Below are positions 5,320 to 12,956 of a DNA stretch of 17,571 nucleotides, piece by piece; the first letter of the stretch is position 1, and each line of letters starts with the position of its first letter. Under the pieces are notes generated by a model. It had not been told where the DNA came from, ran no database searches, and was given only the letters and a program-made list of their open reading frames with translations. This stretch comes from SFWF01 sp045638145. Its GTDB lineage: Bacteria; Bacillota; Clostridia; Oscillospirales; Acutalibacteraceae. The stretch lies in assembly GCA_045638145.1 (NCBI GenBank), contig JAZUAU010000011.1:1-17571 (forward strand), read 5' to 3'. The translations under genes and the position numbers were made by a program.

Positions 5320-6603
5320 TTATGAATCTTGGTCGACTTCTTCTTCGTCTTCGCGAACTATGGCAGAAAGCTTTGTGATTCGGTGATCCTCTATTGATTC
5401 GATGGTAATGGTAACGTTTTTATAGTCAAAGGAGGCCTTTTCTTCGGGGAAGCCCTCAAGCATTTCGATTGCCCAACCGCCCACGGTGGTATATTCACTT
5501 TCAAAATCGGTAGTTTCAATATCAAGTGCATCAAAGAAATCGAACACATTCATATCGCCTTCAACTGTGTAAAGGTCTTCGGCAATCTCTAAAATTTCGT
5601 GTTCAGCCTCTTCGTCCTCGTCCCACATATCGCCGACAAGCTCTTCAAGAATGTCCTCCATAGAAACGATTCCTGCAGTACCGCCGAATTCATCAAGCAC
5701 AACCATGATGTGGGTGCGTTCCTCACGAAGGATGTCAAGCGCATCAGGAAGCTTGACCGTCATATGGATAAAGTAGGGTTCAACCAGCATAGCGCGAAGG
5801 TCGATATCATTTTTATCGGTATCAATAAGCTTCTTGTAAAGCTTTTGAACTACCAGTATTCCTATTATATTATCAATACTGTTTTCATATACCGGAATTC
5901 TTGAAAATCCGTGCTCTGTAGCAGCCTCAAGCGCAGCGTCAATACCGTCGTCAATGTCAATAGCAATCATATCAACGCGGGGAATCATTATTTCCTTAAT
6001 GATGGTTTCGTTAAAGTCAATTGCCGACTGTAAAAGCTCGCTTCGCTCTTCGTCCATACCACCCTCTTCTTCACTCGTTTCAATAATAGAAGAAAGCTCG
6101 TCGGTAGTGACGGCAGGTGTCTCTGCATTTTTAAAGAGCAGAGAAATAAGAAGTATAAGTTTGTTAAGAAGCCAGGCAAGGGGAGAGAAGATAATCATTA
6201 TTATATAGAGAGGAAGTGAGAAATAATACACAATTCCGTCCCCGCGCGAGGAAGCGAGCGATTTGGGACCAAGCTCGCCGAAAATAAGAAGAACGATCGT
6301 TACAATAACGGTTGAAAGGGTTGCAGCAACATTTTCCGAAACGCCCGTGAGCATTCTTATTACCATAGAGGTTGCAATAACGGTAAGTACGTTATTTACT
6401 ATATTATTACCGATAAGCACAGCAGTAATCGAAAGATTATAGTTGCTCTTTACCTTATAGGCAAGGCGGTAAAGCAGCTTGTCCTCTTCCTCCGCCTTCT
6501 TTTCGAGTCGCGATTCGCTTGCCATATTGTAGGCAATCTCCGAAGAGGAAAAAAATGCAGCCAACACAAGGCAAACTATAAGTAAAATTATTTCAAAAGT
6601 CAT
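5320..6603 (-). CDS. CorC/HlyC family membrane protein (CNNM-CBS-CBS-CorC_C), downstream paralogue
   Basis: This is a 427-residue member of the CNNM/CorC family, linked to magnesium and cobalt transport or efflux and often labelled hemolysin. The domains in order are: an N-terminal CNNM (DUF21) membrane domain (about 1-190) with FFSSSEIAYNMAS and IGNNIVNNVLTVIATS; a pair of CBS domains (about 205-330) with MIPRVDMIAIDID and VVLDEFGGTAGIVSMEDILE; and the C-terminal CorC_HlyC domain (about 345-420), ending in an acidic tail. The ATG at 6603 shares its A with the stop codon of the upstream gene (TGATG), so the two are translationally coupled. The CBS pair is the expected nucleotide-sensing part; the ion specificity is not visible in the sequence. 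Confidence 0.9.
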   Translation of the reverse strand: MTFEIILLIVCLVLAAFFSSSEIAYNMASESRLEKKAEEEDKLLYRLAYKVKSNYNLSITAVLIGNNIVNNVLTVIATSMVIRMLTGVSENVAATLSTVIVTIVLLIFGELGPKSLASSRGDGIVYYFSLPLYIIMIIFSPLAWLLNKLILLISLLFKNAETPAVTTDELSSIIETSEEEGGMDEERSELLQSAIDFNETIIKEIMIPRVDMIAIDIDDGIDAALEAATEHGFSRIPVYENSIDNIIGILVVQKLYKKLIDTDKNDIDLRAMLVEPYFIHMTVKLPDALDILREERTHIMVVLDEFGGTAGIVSMEDILEELVGDMWDEDEEAEHEILEIAEDLYTVEGDMNVFDFFDALDIETTDFESEYTTVGGWAIEMLEGFPEEKASFDYKNVTITIESIEDHRITKLSAIVREDEEEVDQDS

Positions 6604-7979
6604 CAGTCTTCGCCCTCCGTTTCTGCGCTTTCGTCTTTTTCGGGGGGATTAACCGTGAATATAAGTGAGATAAGTCGACCGCGGAAGACACGGGCAACCT
6701 TTATATCAAGTCTTCTGTAAGAAAATTCGGTGTCTACTGTCGGAACGCGATGAAGCATTCTGCCAACCCACTTACGAAGGGTATAGTGACCGCACTCGTC
6801 GCGATCGTAATCGTCGTAGTCCATCATTTCAAATGCTGAAACAACAGAAATGTCGGCGCTCACCTCAAATGTATTGTCGTTAAGCTCCTTGAATTTTTCT
6901 TCAATCTTATCATTTTCGTCCCAAATCTCACCGACAAGCTCCTCAAGCATATCCTCAAGGGTAACAACGCCGAGAATTCGGTTTCCACGTGAGCGAACAA
7001 GAGCAAAAGGCTTTTTAAGTCGCTTCATAGAGGAAAGCAACTCGTCGATTTTGGCTTCTGGGGAAACGAAATAGGGCTCGTTCATAAGCTCCCATATATC
7101 GGGCTTCTCGCCTGCAATATGTTTTTCAAGATAATCCTTAACGCGAAGCACACCTACGACGTTGTCGGAATCCCCCTTGCAGACGGGAAGTCTTGAATAG
7201 GAACTTTGCTTAATAGCCTCCAAAATTTCCTCCGACGTCATATCAAGATTCAGATATAACATATCCCGCTTGTCGGTGAAGATATCGTTTACCGTCACGT
7301 CACCGAACTCAAATGCAGAATAGAGAAGACGGCTCTCATCCGAGTCAAGCGAGCCATCCTCTGCCATATCCTCAATAATGTCAATAACATCGTCCTCGGT
7401 AACCGTAGGCTCCTCTTTTTTGGCAAAAAGCTTTGTAATTAGTTTTGAAATCGCCGTAAAGAGGGCGGTTATCGGAGTAAGAATAATAGATAACAAATTA
7501 AGTGTAGGTGCAACGAAAAGGGTGAATTTTTCGCCAAGCTGATTTGAGATTGCCTTTGGAATTATTTCGCCGAGCAAAATAACTGCGGCGGTAACTATTG
7601 CCGTCATAGAAGCGGTATCAACACCATTTATACGAAGGGCAAGTACTGTTGCAAAGGAGGCAATGGCGATATTCACAATGTTGTTGCCTACAAGTATTGT
7701 TGTGAATGTTTTTTCAAAATTGTTTAAAAGCCGGTTGGCGGTTTTGGCGCGTCGGTCGCCGCTGTCTGCCATAGCTTTTATTCTTACACGGCTTATCGCC
7801 GTAATTGCCGTTTCCGAAGAAGAAAAATATGCGCTCATTAAAAGCATAATGAGAAGAAAGACTATAAGTCCTGCGTTTTCGGAAACTGCATCAAAAAAAT
7901 TTGCGGTCTGAACCTCTAAAAGATTACAGAGCCATAATCGGCCTTCAGATGTCATACTGCCCGTACACCCGTCGTCCAT
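6603..7979 (-). CDS. CorC/HlyC family membrane protein (CNNM-CBS-CBS-CorC_C), upstream paralogue
   Basis: The product is 458 residues with the same architecture as the next gene. The CNNM membrane domain (about 25-215) contains YFSSSETAITAISRVRIKAM and LVGNNIVNIAIASFATVLAL. The CBS pair (about 230-360) includes FTDKRDMLYLNL and LGVVTLEDMLEELVGEIWDE. The CorC_HlyC domain lies at about 365-440, followed by an acidic end. The frame is open to 8018, but the promoter predicts transcription starting near 8026 and AAGGAG (7992-7997) precedes the ATG at 7979 by 12 bases; I choose that ATG, and the earlier one would have almost no leader. Its stop overlaps the downstream paralogue's start by one base. 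The pair may form a heteromer or have different ion preferences (inference). Confidence 0.88.
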   Translation of the reverse strand: MDDGCTGSMTSEGRLWLCNLLEVQTANFFDAVSENAGLIVFLLIMLLMSAYFSSSETAITAISRVRIKAMADSGDRRAKTANRLLNNFEKTFTTILVGNNIVNIAIASFATVLALRINGVDTASMTAIVTAAVILLGEIIPKAISNQLGEKFTLFVAPTLNLLSIILTPITALFTAISKLITKLFAKKEEPTVTEDDVIDIIEDMAEDGSLDSDESRLLYSAFEFGDVTVNDIFTDKRDMLYLNLDMTSEEILEAIKQSSYSRLPVCKGDSDNVVGVLRVKDYLEKHIAGEKPDIWELMNEPYFVSPEAKIDELLSSMKRLKKPFALVRSRGNRILGVVTLEDMLEELVGEIWDENDKIEEKFKELNDNTFEVSADISVVSAFEMMDYDDYDRDECGHYTLRKWVGRMLHRVPTVDTEFSYRRLDIKVARVFRGRLISLIFTVNPPEKDESAETEGED

Positions 7980-8032
7980 GGTGGTAACCAACTCCTTAAT
8001 AATATAATATGAATACACAAATATTCAGCGTA

Positions 8033-8061
8033 ATTATAACAGAACAAATCGGTTTAGTCAA
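8033..8061 (-). promoter_or_regulatory. Sigma-A type promoter for the CorC operon
   Basis: On the minus strand TTGACT (8061-8056), a 17-base spacer and TATAAT (8038-8033) form a near-consensus promoter. The start would be near 8026, giving a leader of about 45 bases that carries the AAGGAG site. Confidence 0.75.
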
Positions 8062-8135
8062 GCGGATAAGAAATATTTTCCGCAAATCTTCCTTTATTTG
8101 GTTTACATAATTCCCAAAAAAGTCGCTCTCATATG

Positions 8136-8164
8136 TTGACAATAAGTTACAAAATTGTTATAAT
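8136..8164 (+). promoter_or_regulatory. Consensus sigma-A type promoter for the dockerin/cohesin operon
   Basis: TTGACA (8136-8141), a 17-base spacer and TATAAT (8159-8164) match the consensus at all twelve positions. The predicted start near 8171 gives a leader of about 30 bases with AGGGAGG. It is divergent from the CorC promoter, with about 75 bases between the two -35 elements. Confidence 0.85.
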
Positions 8165-8201
8165 TATTTTGTACTAATTTAAAATAGGGAGGTATGTGGA
8201 A

Positions 8202-10259
8202 ATGAACTTTAAAAGAGCGCTGTCCTTGGTGCTTACTTTCGTTATGCTTTTCTGCTGCCTCTATACTGGTGTTTATGCCGAAGAGGCTGCCGAAAAGACA
8301 TATAGCGGCGTTGTCAGAATAAAGAGCGGTACGCTCAACGTCAGAACAGAGCCGAACACAAAGGCAGAGGATATCGGAGATCTTATAAATAACGACGTTA
8401 TCGTAATCCACGGCGGAAAAATAAAGGGAATAAACGGCGACACGAGAGAGTGGTATAAAATCGAGTTTGAGCACGAAAAGGCTGTCGATGGCTTTGCTTA
8501 CGTTTGCGCCGACTATATTGTAAACGTTGTTGAAATAATCCCTCCTGCCGAGTATGAACCGGAGGCAGACTTCGAGGAAAATCTTGAAAAGCAGGGCTTC
8601 CCCGAAAGCTATAAGGTGCTGCTCCGTCAGCTTCATCAGATTCATCCTAATTGGATATTTATTGCAGACCATATAAATCTCACCTGGGATGAGGTGCTTA
8701 AAACCGAAAGCGCGGTAGGTAAAACCCTCGTGTCCGCAAGCCGCCCCGATTCTTATAAGTCTATGGAATACGGTGCCTACAACTGGGAAACCAAAAGCTA
8801 TGTCGGCTTCGACGGCTCAAAGTGGGTCTCTGCACATAAGGACGTTGTCGCTTATTATCTTGAGCCGAGAAACTTCATTAACGAACGAGGAATCTATCAG
8901 TTCCTCGACCAGTCTTATAACGAAAACCTGCAGAATATCGAGGGTGTTGAGAAGATTATAGAGGGCTCGTTTATGGCAAATGAGTTCCCCGAGGACACCT
9001 ATGAATCCTATGCCGCGCTTATTATGGCAGCGGCAAAAGCGTCAAAGGTCAGTCCTTACGTTATCGCTGCGATGATAATTCAGGAGCAGGGAAGAGGCGG
9101 AGCAAGCGGACTTATTTCCGGCACCTATAATGATACGTATAAGGGCTATTACAATTTCTTCAACATAGGCGCCTACGCCAGCGGAGGACTTTCTGCGGTG
9201 GAGAGAGGTCTTAAATATGCTAAGGGTGAAATCGAGAAGGATGAAGCCAAGAAGCTTAAGTACGACCTTCCCTGGGATACCCGTGCAAAGGCTATAATTG
9301 GCGGCTCAATCTGGTTTGGAAGCGGTTATATCGATGTTGGACAAGACACCCTTTATTATAAAAAATGGGACGTTATAGGCCCCAATTATTACAATCATCA
9401 GTATATGACTAACGTTGAGGGTGCAAATTCGGAGGCGGTTATTTTAAGAGACGCCTATGCAGATTTTGACCCAGCAACGGCACTTACCTTTAGCATTCCC
9501 GTATATAAAAACATGCCTGAGGAAAACAAAACCGCCCTTCCCGAAAACAATGGGGCAAATAACAGCTTTCTCGAGAGCATTTCTATAGAGGGACATTCCT
9601 TTAGCCCCGAATTTGACAAATATAAGACCGAATATGAGCTTGTTGTTGAATATGAGGTGCAAAAAATAAACCTAACGGCTACCGCGGTTGAGGGTGCTAC
9701 CGTCAGTGGCGGGGGAGAGTATAAGCTCGAAGAGGGTGACAACGAAATCGTCCTTACCGTTACGGCGGCATCGGGCAAAACAAAGGATTACGTTCTCCAT
9801 GTAGCACGAAAAGAGGGCGAGGGAGAAATAATCATTCCCGACCCCGAAATAACCACAGAATATACCTTCGGAGATTATCTCACAGGTATCGAGCCCGAAA
9901 CAACGGTTGAAGCTTTTCTTTCAAATATCAATATTACAAACGGAAGCATAAAAGTTTACGATAAGAACGGAACCGAAAAAACCGAGAACAACATTGCAAC
10001 CGGAGATAAAATCAAGATATTCAAGACCGACGATGCACTGTTTCTTGAAAAAACGGTAGTAATATACGGAGATGCTAACGGAGATGGAAAGCTATCCGGT
10101 ATAGACGTTATTATGATTCAAAAGCACATGGTAGGGCTTGAGCCCATTAGTGGAATTAGTCTTGTTTCAGCCGACGTTAATAAGGATAAAAAACTCGGCG
10201 GTGTTGATGTTATTATGATTCAGAAGCATATGGTTGGAATATCCAACGTTGAACAGTAA
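8202..10259 (+). CDS. Secreted SH3b-glucosaminidase-cadherin-like-dockerin protein (peptidoglycan hydrolase)
   Basis: A 685-residue secreted modular protein. A signal peptide (about 1-26, ending VYA) is followed by a bacterial SH3 domain (about 34-110, with TLNVRTEPNTKAEDIGDLI). A glucosaminidase domain follows (about 150-375, GH73/LytB-like, with AAMIIQEQGRGGASG, where Glu295 is the likely catalytic acid, and YNFFNIGAYASGG). Next are a cadherin-like beta-sandwich domain (about 454-535, SFSPEFDKYKTEYEL) and a C-terminal type I dockerin (about 622-680). The dockerin has two calcium-binding repeats, DANGDGKLSGID from residue 624 and DVNKDKKLGGVD from 658, each followed by VIMIQKHMVG. It probably cuts the glycan strands of peptidoglycan outside the cell. 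The start is ATG 8202: AGGGAGG (8186-8192) lies 9 bases upstream, while GTG 8196 is only 3 bases from that site. It heads an operon with the cohesin-like gene, 12 bases downstream. Confidence 0.92.
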   Translation: MNFKRALSLVLTFVMLFCCLYTGVYAEEAAEKTYSGVVRIKSGTLNVRTEPNTKAEDIGDLINNDVIVIHGGKIKGINGDTREWYKIEFEHEKAVDGFAYVCADYIVNVVEIIPPAEYEPEADFEENLEKQGFPESYKVLLRQLHQIHPNWIFIADHINLTWDEVLKTESAVGKTLVSASRPDSYKSMEYGAYNWETKSYVGFDGSKWVSAHKDVVAYYLEPRNFINERGIYQFLDQSYNENLQNIEGVEKIIEGSFMANEFPEDTYESYAALIMAAAKASKVSPYVIAAMIIQEQGRGGASGLISGTYNDTYKGYYNFFNIGAYASGGLSAVERGLKYAKGEIEKDEAKKLKYDLPWDTRAKAIIGGSIWFGSGYIDVGQDTLYYKKWDVIGPNYYNHQYMTNVEGANSEAVILRDAYADFDPATALTFSIPVYKNMPEENKTALPENNGANNSFLESISIEGHSFSPEFDKYKTEYELVVEYEVQKINLTATAVEGATVSGGGEYKLEEGDNEIVLTVTAASGKTKDYVLHVARKEGEGEIIIPDPEITTEYTFGDYLTGIEPETTVEAFLSNINITNGSIKVYDKNGTEKTENNIATGDKIKIFKTDDALFLEKTVVIYGDANGDGKLSGIDVIMIQKHMVGLEPISGISLVSADVNKDKKLGGVDVIMIQKHMVGISNVEQ

Positions 10260-10271
10260 GGAGCGTAAAAA

Positions 10272-11810
10272 ATGAAAAAGATTTTTAGTAAGCTTGGTGC
10301 TCTCGTAATGACAGTTATTATACTGTCCGCTTTATTTGCCGTAAGTGCCTCGGCGGAAACCTACAATACATCAATCGATATTGGTAACATCAAAACCGCA
10401 AATATCGGAAGCACGATTACTGCGAAGATTACAATAAAGGCAAAAAACGTAGGTTCAGTTACAGGTAAGATTAAGTATGATACAAAAATTTTAGAGTATA
10501 CAGGAACTGACGCAGACTCTGCAACCTCTCCCGGTTCGGCGGCAGGTATTGTAACCTATACCAAAGCCCCCGGCGGAAAAGATGATCCTGTTATAAAATT
10601 CACCTTCAAGGTAAAAGCGGTTGGACAGACAACTATTCAGGTATTAAAGCCTGATGAGTGCCTAGATTATGATTATAAAGAATTAGATGTTGGTGGCACA
10701 CAGGCAACCTTTACAGGAGTAGATCCTTCCGCCGCAAAGTCCTCAAATGCAAATTTGAGCAACATTAAAATACCTGCAGGTTCAATTACACCGAGTTTCT
10801 CCAAAAACACCACAACCTACAGCGTTACAATTCCCAATAGTCAGAAAACTTTTTTAATAACCGCATATACCGAGCATAGCGGCGCAAAATGGGATGTTGA
10901 GGGCTCTAAGGATATGAAGGTAGGCAGCAACAAGCGCGTTGTCGTTGTTACAGCAGAGGACGGCACACAGAAGAGATATACCTTCAATATTACACGCCTT
11001 GCGGCAGACGGCTCAACTCCCGAGCCGGAGGTTCCCGATACCGAAAATCCGCAGGATGAAAAGGTATTTGTTACTGCAGACGGACAGGATAAGCTTTTGG
11101 CCTCTGAATTCCCCACCGAAGACCTTTTCCACGGATACAGCCTCGATACCTTTACCTATAACGATAAGGAATTTCCTTCAATGAAGCGTGACGATACCAC
11201 ACTCGTTTACCTAACAGATATAGAGGGCGAAAACGGCGCATTCTATAGGGTTGTTAGGAATAACGAGTTTGAGCTCTTCACATTCGTTATGACCTCGAAC
11301 ACTTTCTACGAGTTTTTAAAGCCTGATGAAACACCCGATGGATATTCTGAAATTGAATTCAAGCTCAATTCCTTTAAAATAACCGCTTATCAGAGTATTG
11401 ACCCGACCCTTAAGGATTACGTTCTCGTTTATGCAAAGGGTCGCGACGGAAACGTAGGTTTTTACACCTTCGATACGGTAGAGCAGACAATGCAGCGTTT
11501 TGACGGCATTTTTGGCACAGTAACCGTACCCGCAGATACAGAAGAAAATAAAATTGAGGGTGACAATTTTCTTGAGAAGTTTATGTCTTTAGACACCTCA
11601 ACTAAGGTTGTTTGCATAGTTATTGTTGCAGTAATTCTTCTTATCTTGACCGCCATTATTATTCTCATCGTAAAGATTGCGCGTCCTGCAGACTATGATG
11701 AAGAAACCGATTATAACGATGAGGTTGAGGAAGAACTGAAAAACGATGAAGAACTGGGAGAGTTCGAATTCGTATCGATAAGCGACCGCGACGAAACGGA
11801 AGAACAGTAA
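10272..11810 (+). CDS. Membrane-anchored protein with N-terminal cohesin-like domain, likely docking partner of the upstream dockerin enzyme
   Basis: The product is 512 residues. A signal peptide (1-28, ending SASA) is followed by a cohesin-like domain (about 31-150). It shows the usual order of strands: a start like IDIGNIKTANIGSTITAKIT, then VGSVTGKIKYDTKILEYTG, then VIKFTFKVKAVGQTTIQV. It is somewhat shorter than typical cohesins, so this is a divergent match. A cadherin-like beta-sandwich domain follows (about 155-243, ITPSFSKNTTTYSVTIP, KRYTFNITRLA), of the same type as in the upstream enzyme. Residues about 262-430 are a domain I do not recognise. One membrane helix (about 444-468) leads to an acidic cytoplasmic tail. 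The stop codon of the dockerin gene overlaps this gene's TAAGGAG site, so both are made from one message. The natural reading is a cell-surface receptor that holds the dockerin-tagged hydrolase. Confidence 0.75.
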   Translation: MKKIFSKLGALVMTVIILSALFAVSASAETYNTSIDIGNIKTANIGSTITAKITIKAKNVGSVTGKIKYDTKILEYTGTDADSATSPGSAAGIVTYTKAPGGKDDPVIKFTFKVKAVGQTTIQVLKPDECLDYDYKELDVGGTQATFTGVDPSAAKSSNANLSNIKIPAGSITPSFSKNTTTYSVTIPNSQKTFLITAYTEHSGAKWDVEGSKDMKVGSNKRVVVVTAEDGTQKRYTFNITRLAADGSTPEPEVPDTENPQDEKVFVTADGQDKLLASEFPTEDLFHGYSLDTFTYNDKEFPSMKRDDTTLVYLTDIEGENGAFYRVVRNNEFELFTFVMTSNTFYEFLKPDETPDGYSEIEFKLNSFKITAYQSIDPTLKDYVLVYAKGRDGNVGFYTFDTVEQTMQRFDGIFGTVTVPADTEENKIEGDNFLEKFMSLDTSTKVVCIVIVAVILLILTAIIILIVKIARPADYDEETDYNDEVEEELKNDEELGEFEFVSISDRDETEEQ

Positions 11811-11816
11811 TAATTT

Positions 11817-11852
11817 AAACGCCATCTCACAAAAGGTGAGGTGGCGTTTTTT
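11817..11852 (+). terminator. Rho-independent terminator of the dockerin/cohesin operon
   Basis: AACGCCATCTCAC-AAAAG-GTGAGGTGGCGTT is a 13-bp stem with one G.T pair, followed by a run of T, directly after the stop codon. Confidence 0.92.
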
Positions 11853-11966
11853 CACACCAAAGGGTTTGTACGCATAAAATATGAAGGGAATAAAATTTCG
11901 ATGATTAAAAGATGCAAACTTAGGTAAAAATATAATCACAAAGAAACTTTCAGGGTGTGAAAAAGA

Positions 11967-12308
11967 ATGACAATCAAGCGAGGAGAAATCTATTACGCAG
12001 ACCTAAGTCCCGTGGTTGGAAGCGAGCAGGGGGGAGTCCGTCCGGTACTTATAATCCAAAACGATATAGGAAACCGTTACAGCCCCACAGTAATTGCGGC
12101 TGCAATTACAAGCCAGCATGACAAAACCAAGCTGCCTACTCATATTCAGGTCACGGCAGACGGTTGCGGACTTGCCAAAGATTCGATAGTATTGCTCGAG
12201 CAGGTCAGAACAATAGATAAACAGAGACTTAAAGAAAAAATGGGTTGCCTTGACAGAAACTCAATGGATATGGTAAATAAGGCACTCTCGGTCAGCTTCG
12301 GACTATAG
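11967..12308 (+). CDS. mazF: MazF/PemK-type mRNA interferase (toxin), no adjacent antitoxin
   Basis: A 113-residue protein matching Gram-positive MazF (EndoA/NdoA) over its whole length. It has the N-terminal KRGEIYYADLSPVVGSEQGG signature, RPVLIIQND, and the known active-site positions Arg25 and Thr48 (IAAAITSQ), then VLLEQVRTIDKQRL. MazF cuts single-stranded RNA at short sequence motifs and is normally held inactive by an antitoxin encoded just upstream. Here the 157 bases upstream hold only the previous operon's terminator and a short leader, with no antitoxin-size frame. AGGGTG at 11952-11957, 9 bases before the ATG, is the likely ribosome binding site; TATAAT near 11930 may be its -10 element. 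The antitoxin may be encoded elsewhere or the protein may have another role. Confidence 0.92.
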   Translation: MTIKRGEIYYADLSPVVGSEQGGVRPVLIIQNDIGNRYSPTVIAAAITSQHDKTKLPTHIQVTADGCGLAKDSIVLLEQVRTIDKQRLKEKMGCLDRNSMDMVNKALSVSFGL

Positions 12309-12313
12309 CAGCA

Positions 12314-12346
12314 AAAATCCTCACATCGATTTGATGTGAGGATTTT
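12314..12346. terminator. Bidirectional terminator between mazF and tspO
   Basis: AAAATCCTCACATC-GATTT-GATGTGAGGATTTT is a perfect 14-bp stem with A- and T-runs, placed between two converging genes, 5 bases after the mazF stop and 3 bases after the tspO stop. Confidence 0.92.
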
Positions 12347-12349
12347 CTA

Positions 12350-12826
12350 TTAGTTTAAAACGGCAACGCCGATATTAAGATATGTGGCAAAAATCAGCCA
12401 AGCGAGGTAAGGAAGCATCAGCCAATATGAAAGGCGGTTAATTTTTTTAAATTTGAGTGTGGTAATCACAACGAGCAGGTCGAGTAAAATGATAACCGCA
12501 ACCGCAAACCAGAAAGATTCAAAGCGGAAGAAAAATATGCTCCACGAAAAGTTAACGAACAATTGTGCTACGTAGTAGCGAAGGGCAATATTCCGTTCAT
12601 AAGCCGTGCCGCGGATTGAATCCCAAACGAAATAGGCGGCGGTGCCCATAAGGGCATAAAGGATTACCCAAGCAATAGGGAAGAGTATGGCGGGCGGGGA
12701 GAGTGGCGGCTGTACAAAACTTCCGTATGAATTTGACATATTGCCCGAAATAAGTGCTGACAAAATACCCGTAAGCTCAGCAATAGCTATACTAATTCCG
12801 AGTGCTAAATAGTTTATCTTTTTCAT
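12350..12826 (-). CDS. tspO: TspO/MBR family tryptophan-rich membrane protein
   Basis: A 158-residue protein with five hydrophobic helices and the family's landmarks: QPPLSPPAILFPIAWVILYA in the first loop and helix 2, aromatic-rich NFSWSIFFFRFESFWFA, and LMLPYLAWLIFATYLNIGVA in the last helix. Length and layout are normal for the family. TspO proteins bind tetrapyrroles such as heme and porphyrins and act in stress or porphyrin handling in bacteria; which role applies here is not visible. AAGGAG lies 6 bases before the ATG. It is transcribed alone, divergent from the pcrA operon. Confidence 0.93.
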   Translation of the reverse strand: MKKINYLALGISIAIAELTGILSALISGNMSNSYGSFVQPPLSPPAILFPIAWVILYALMGTAAYFVWDSIRGTAYERNIALRYYVAQLFVNFSWSIFFFRFESFWFAVAVIILLDLLVVITTLKFKKINRLSYWLMLPYLAWLIFATYLNIGVAVLN

Positions 12827-12890
12827 AGCAAGCTCCTTTGGTTTGATATTAAAATACTATGAATTTTTGGGAAAGTTTATACTATTTTCA

Positions 12891-12919
12891 TTGATTAATA
12901 TATTGGAGTATAGTATAAT
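12891..12919 (+). promoter_or_regulatory. Sigma-A type promoter for the pcrA operon
   Basis: TTGATT (12891-12896), a 17-base spacer and TATAAT (12914-12919) lie 37 bases before the pcrA start codon, giving a leader of about 30 bases. Confidence 0.75.
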
Positions 12920-12956
12920 ACAAACTGATATATTATACAGACAAGGAACTATTTAA

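Noticed and set aside
8103..8672. A 189-codon minus-strand frame over the promoter and start of the glucosaminidase gene
   Set aside because: It overlaps a consensus promoter and the well-supported SH3b region; a shadow frame.
8202..11810. Cellulosome component
   Set aside because: A dockerin and a cohesin-like domain are present, but the enzyme is a peptidoglycan glucosaminidase and no plant-polysaccharide enzyme or scaffoldin is in the window, so a cellulosome is not supported here.
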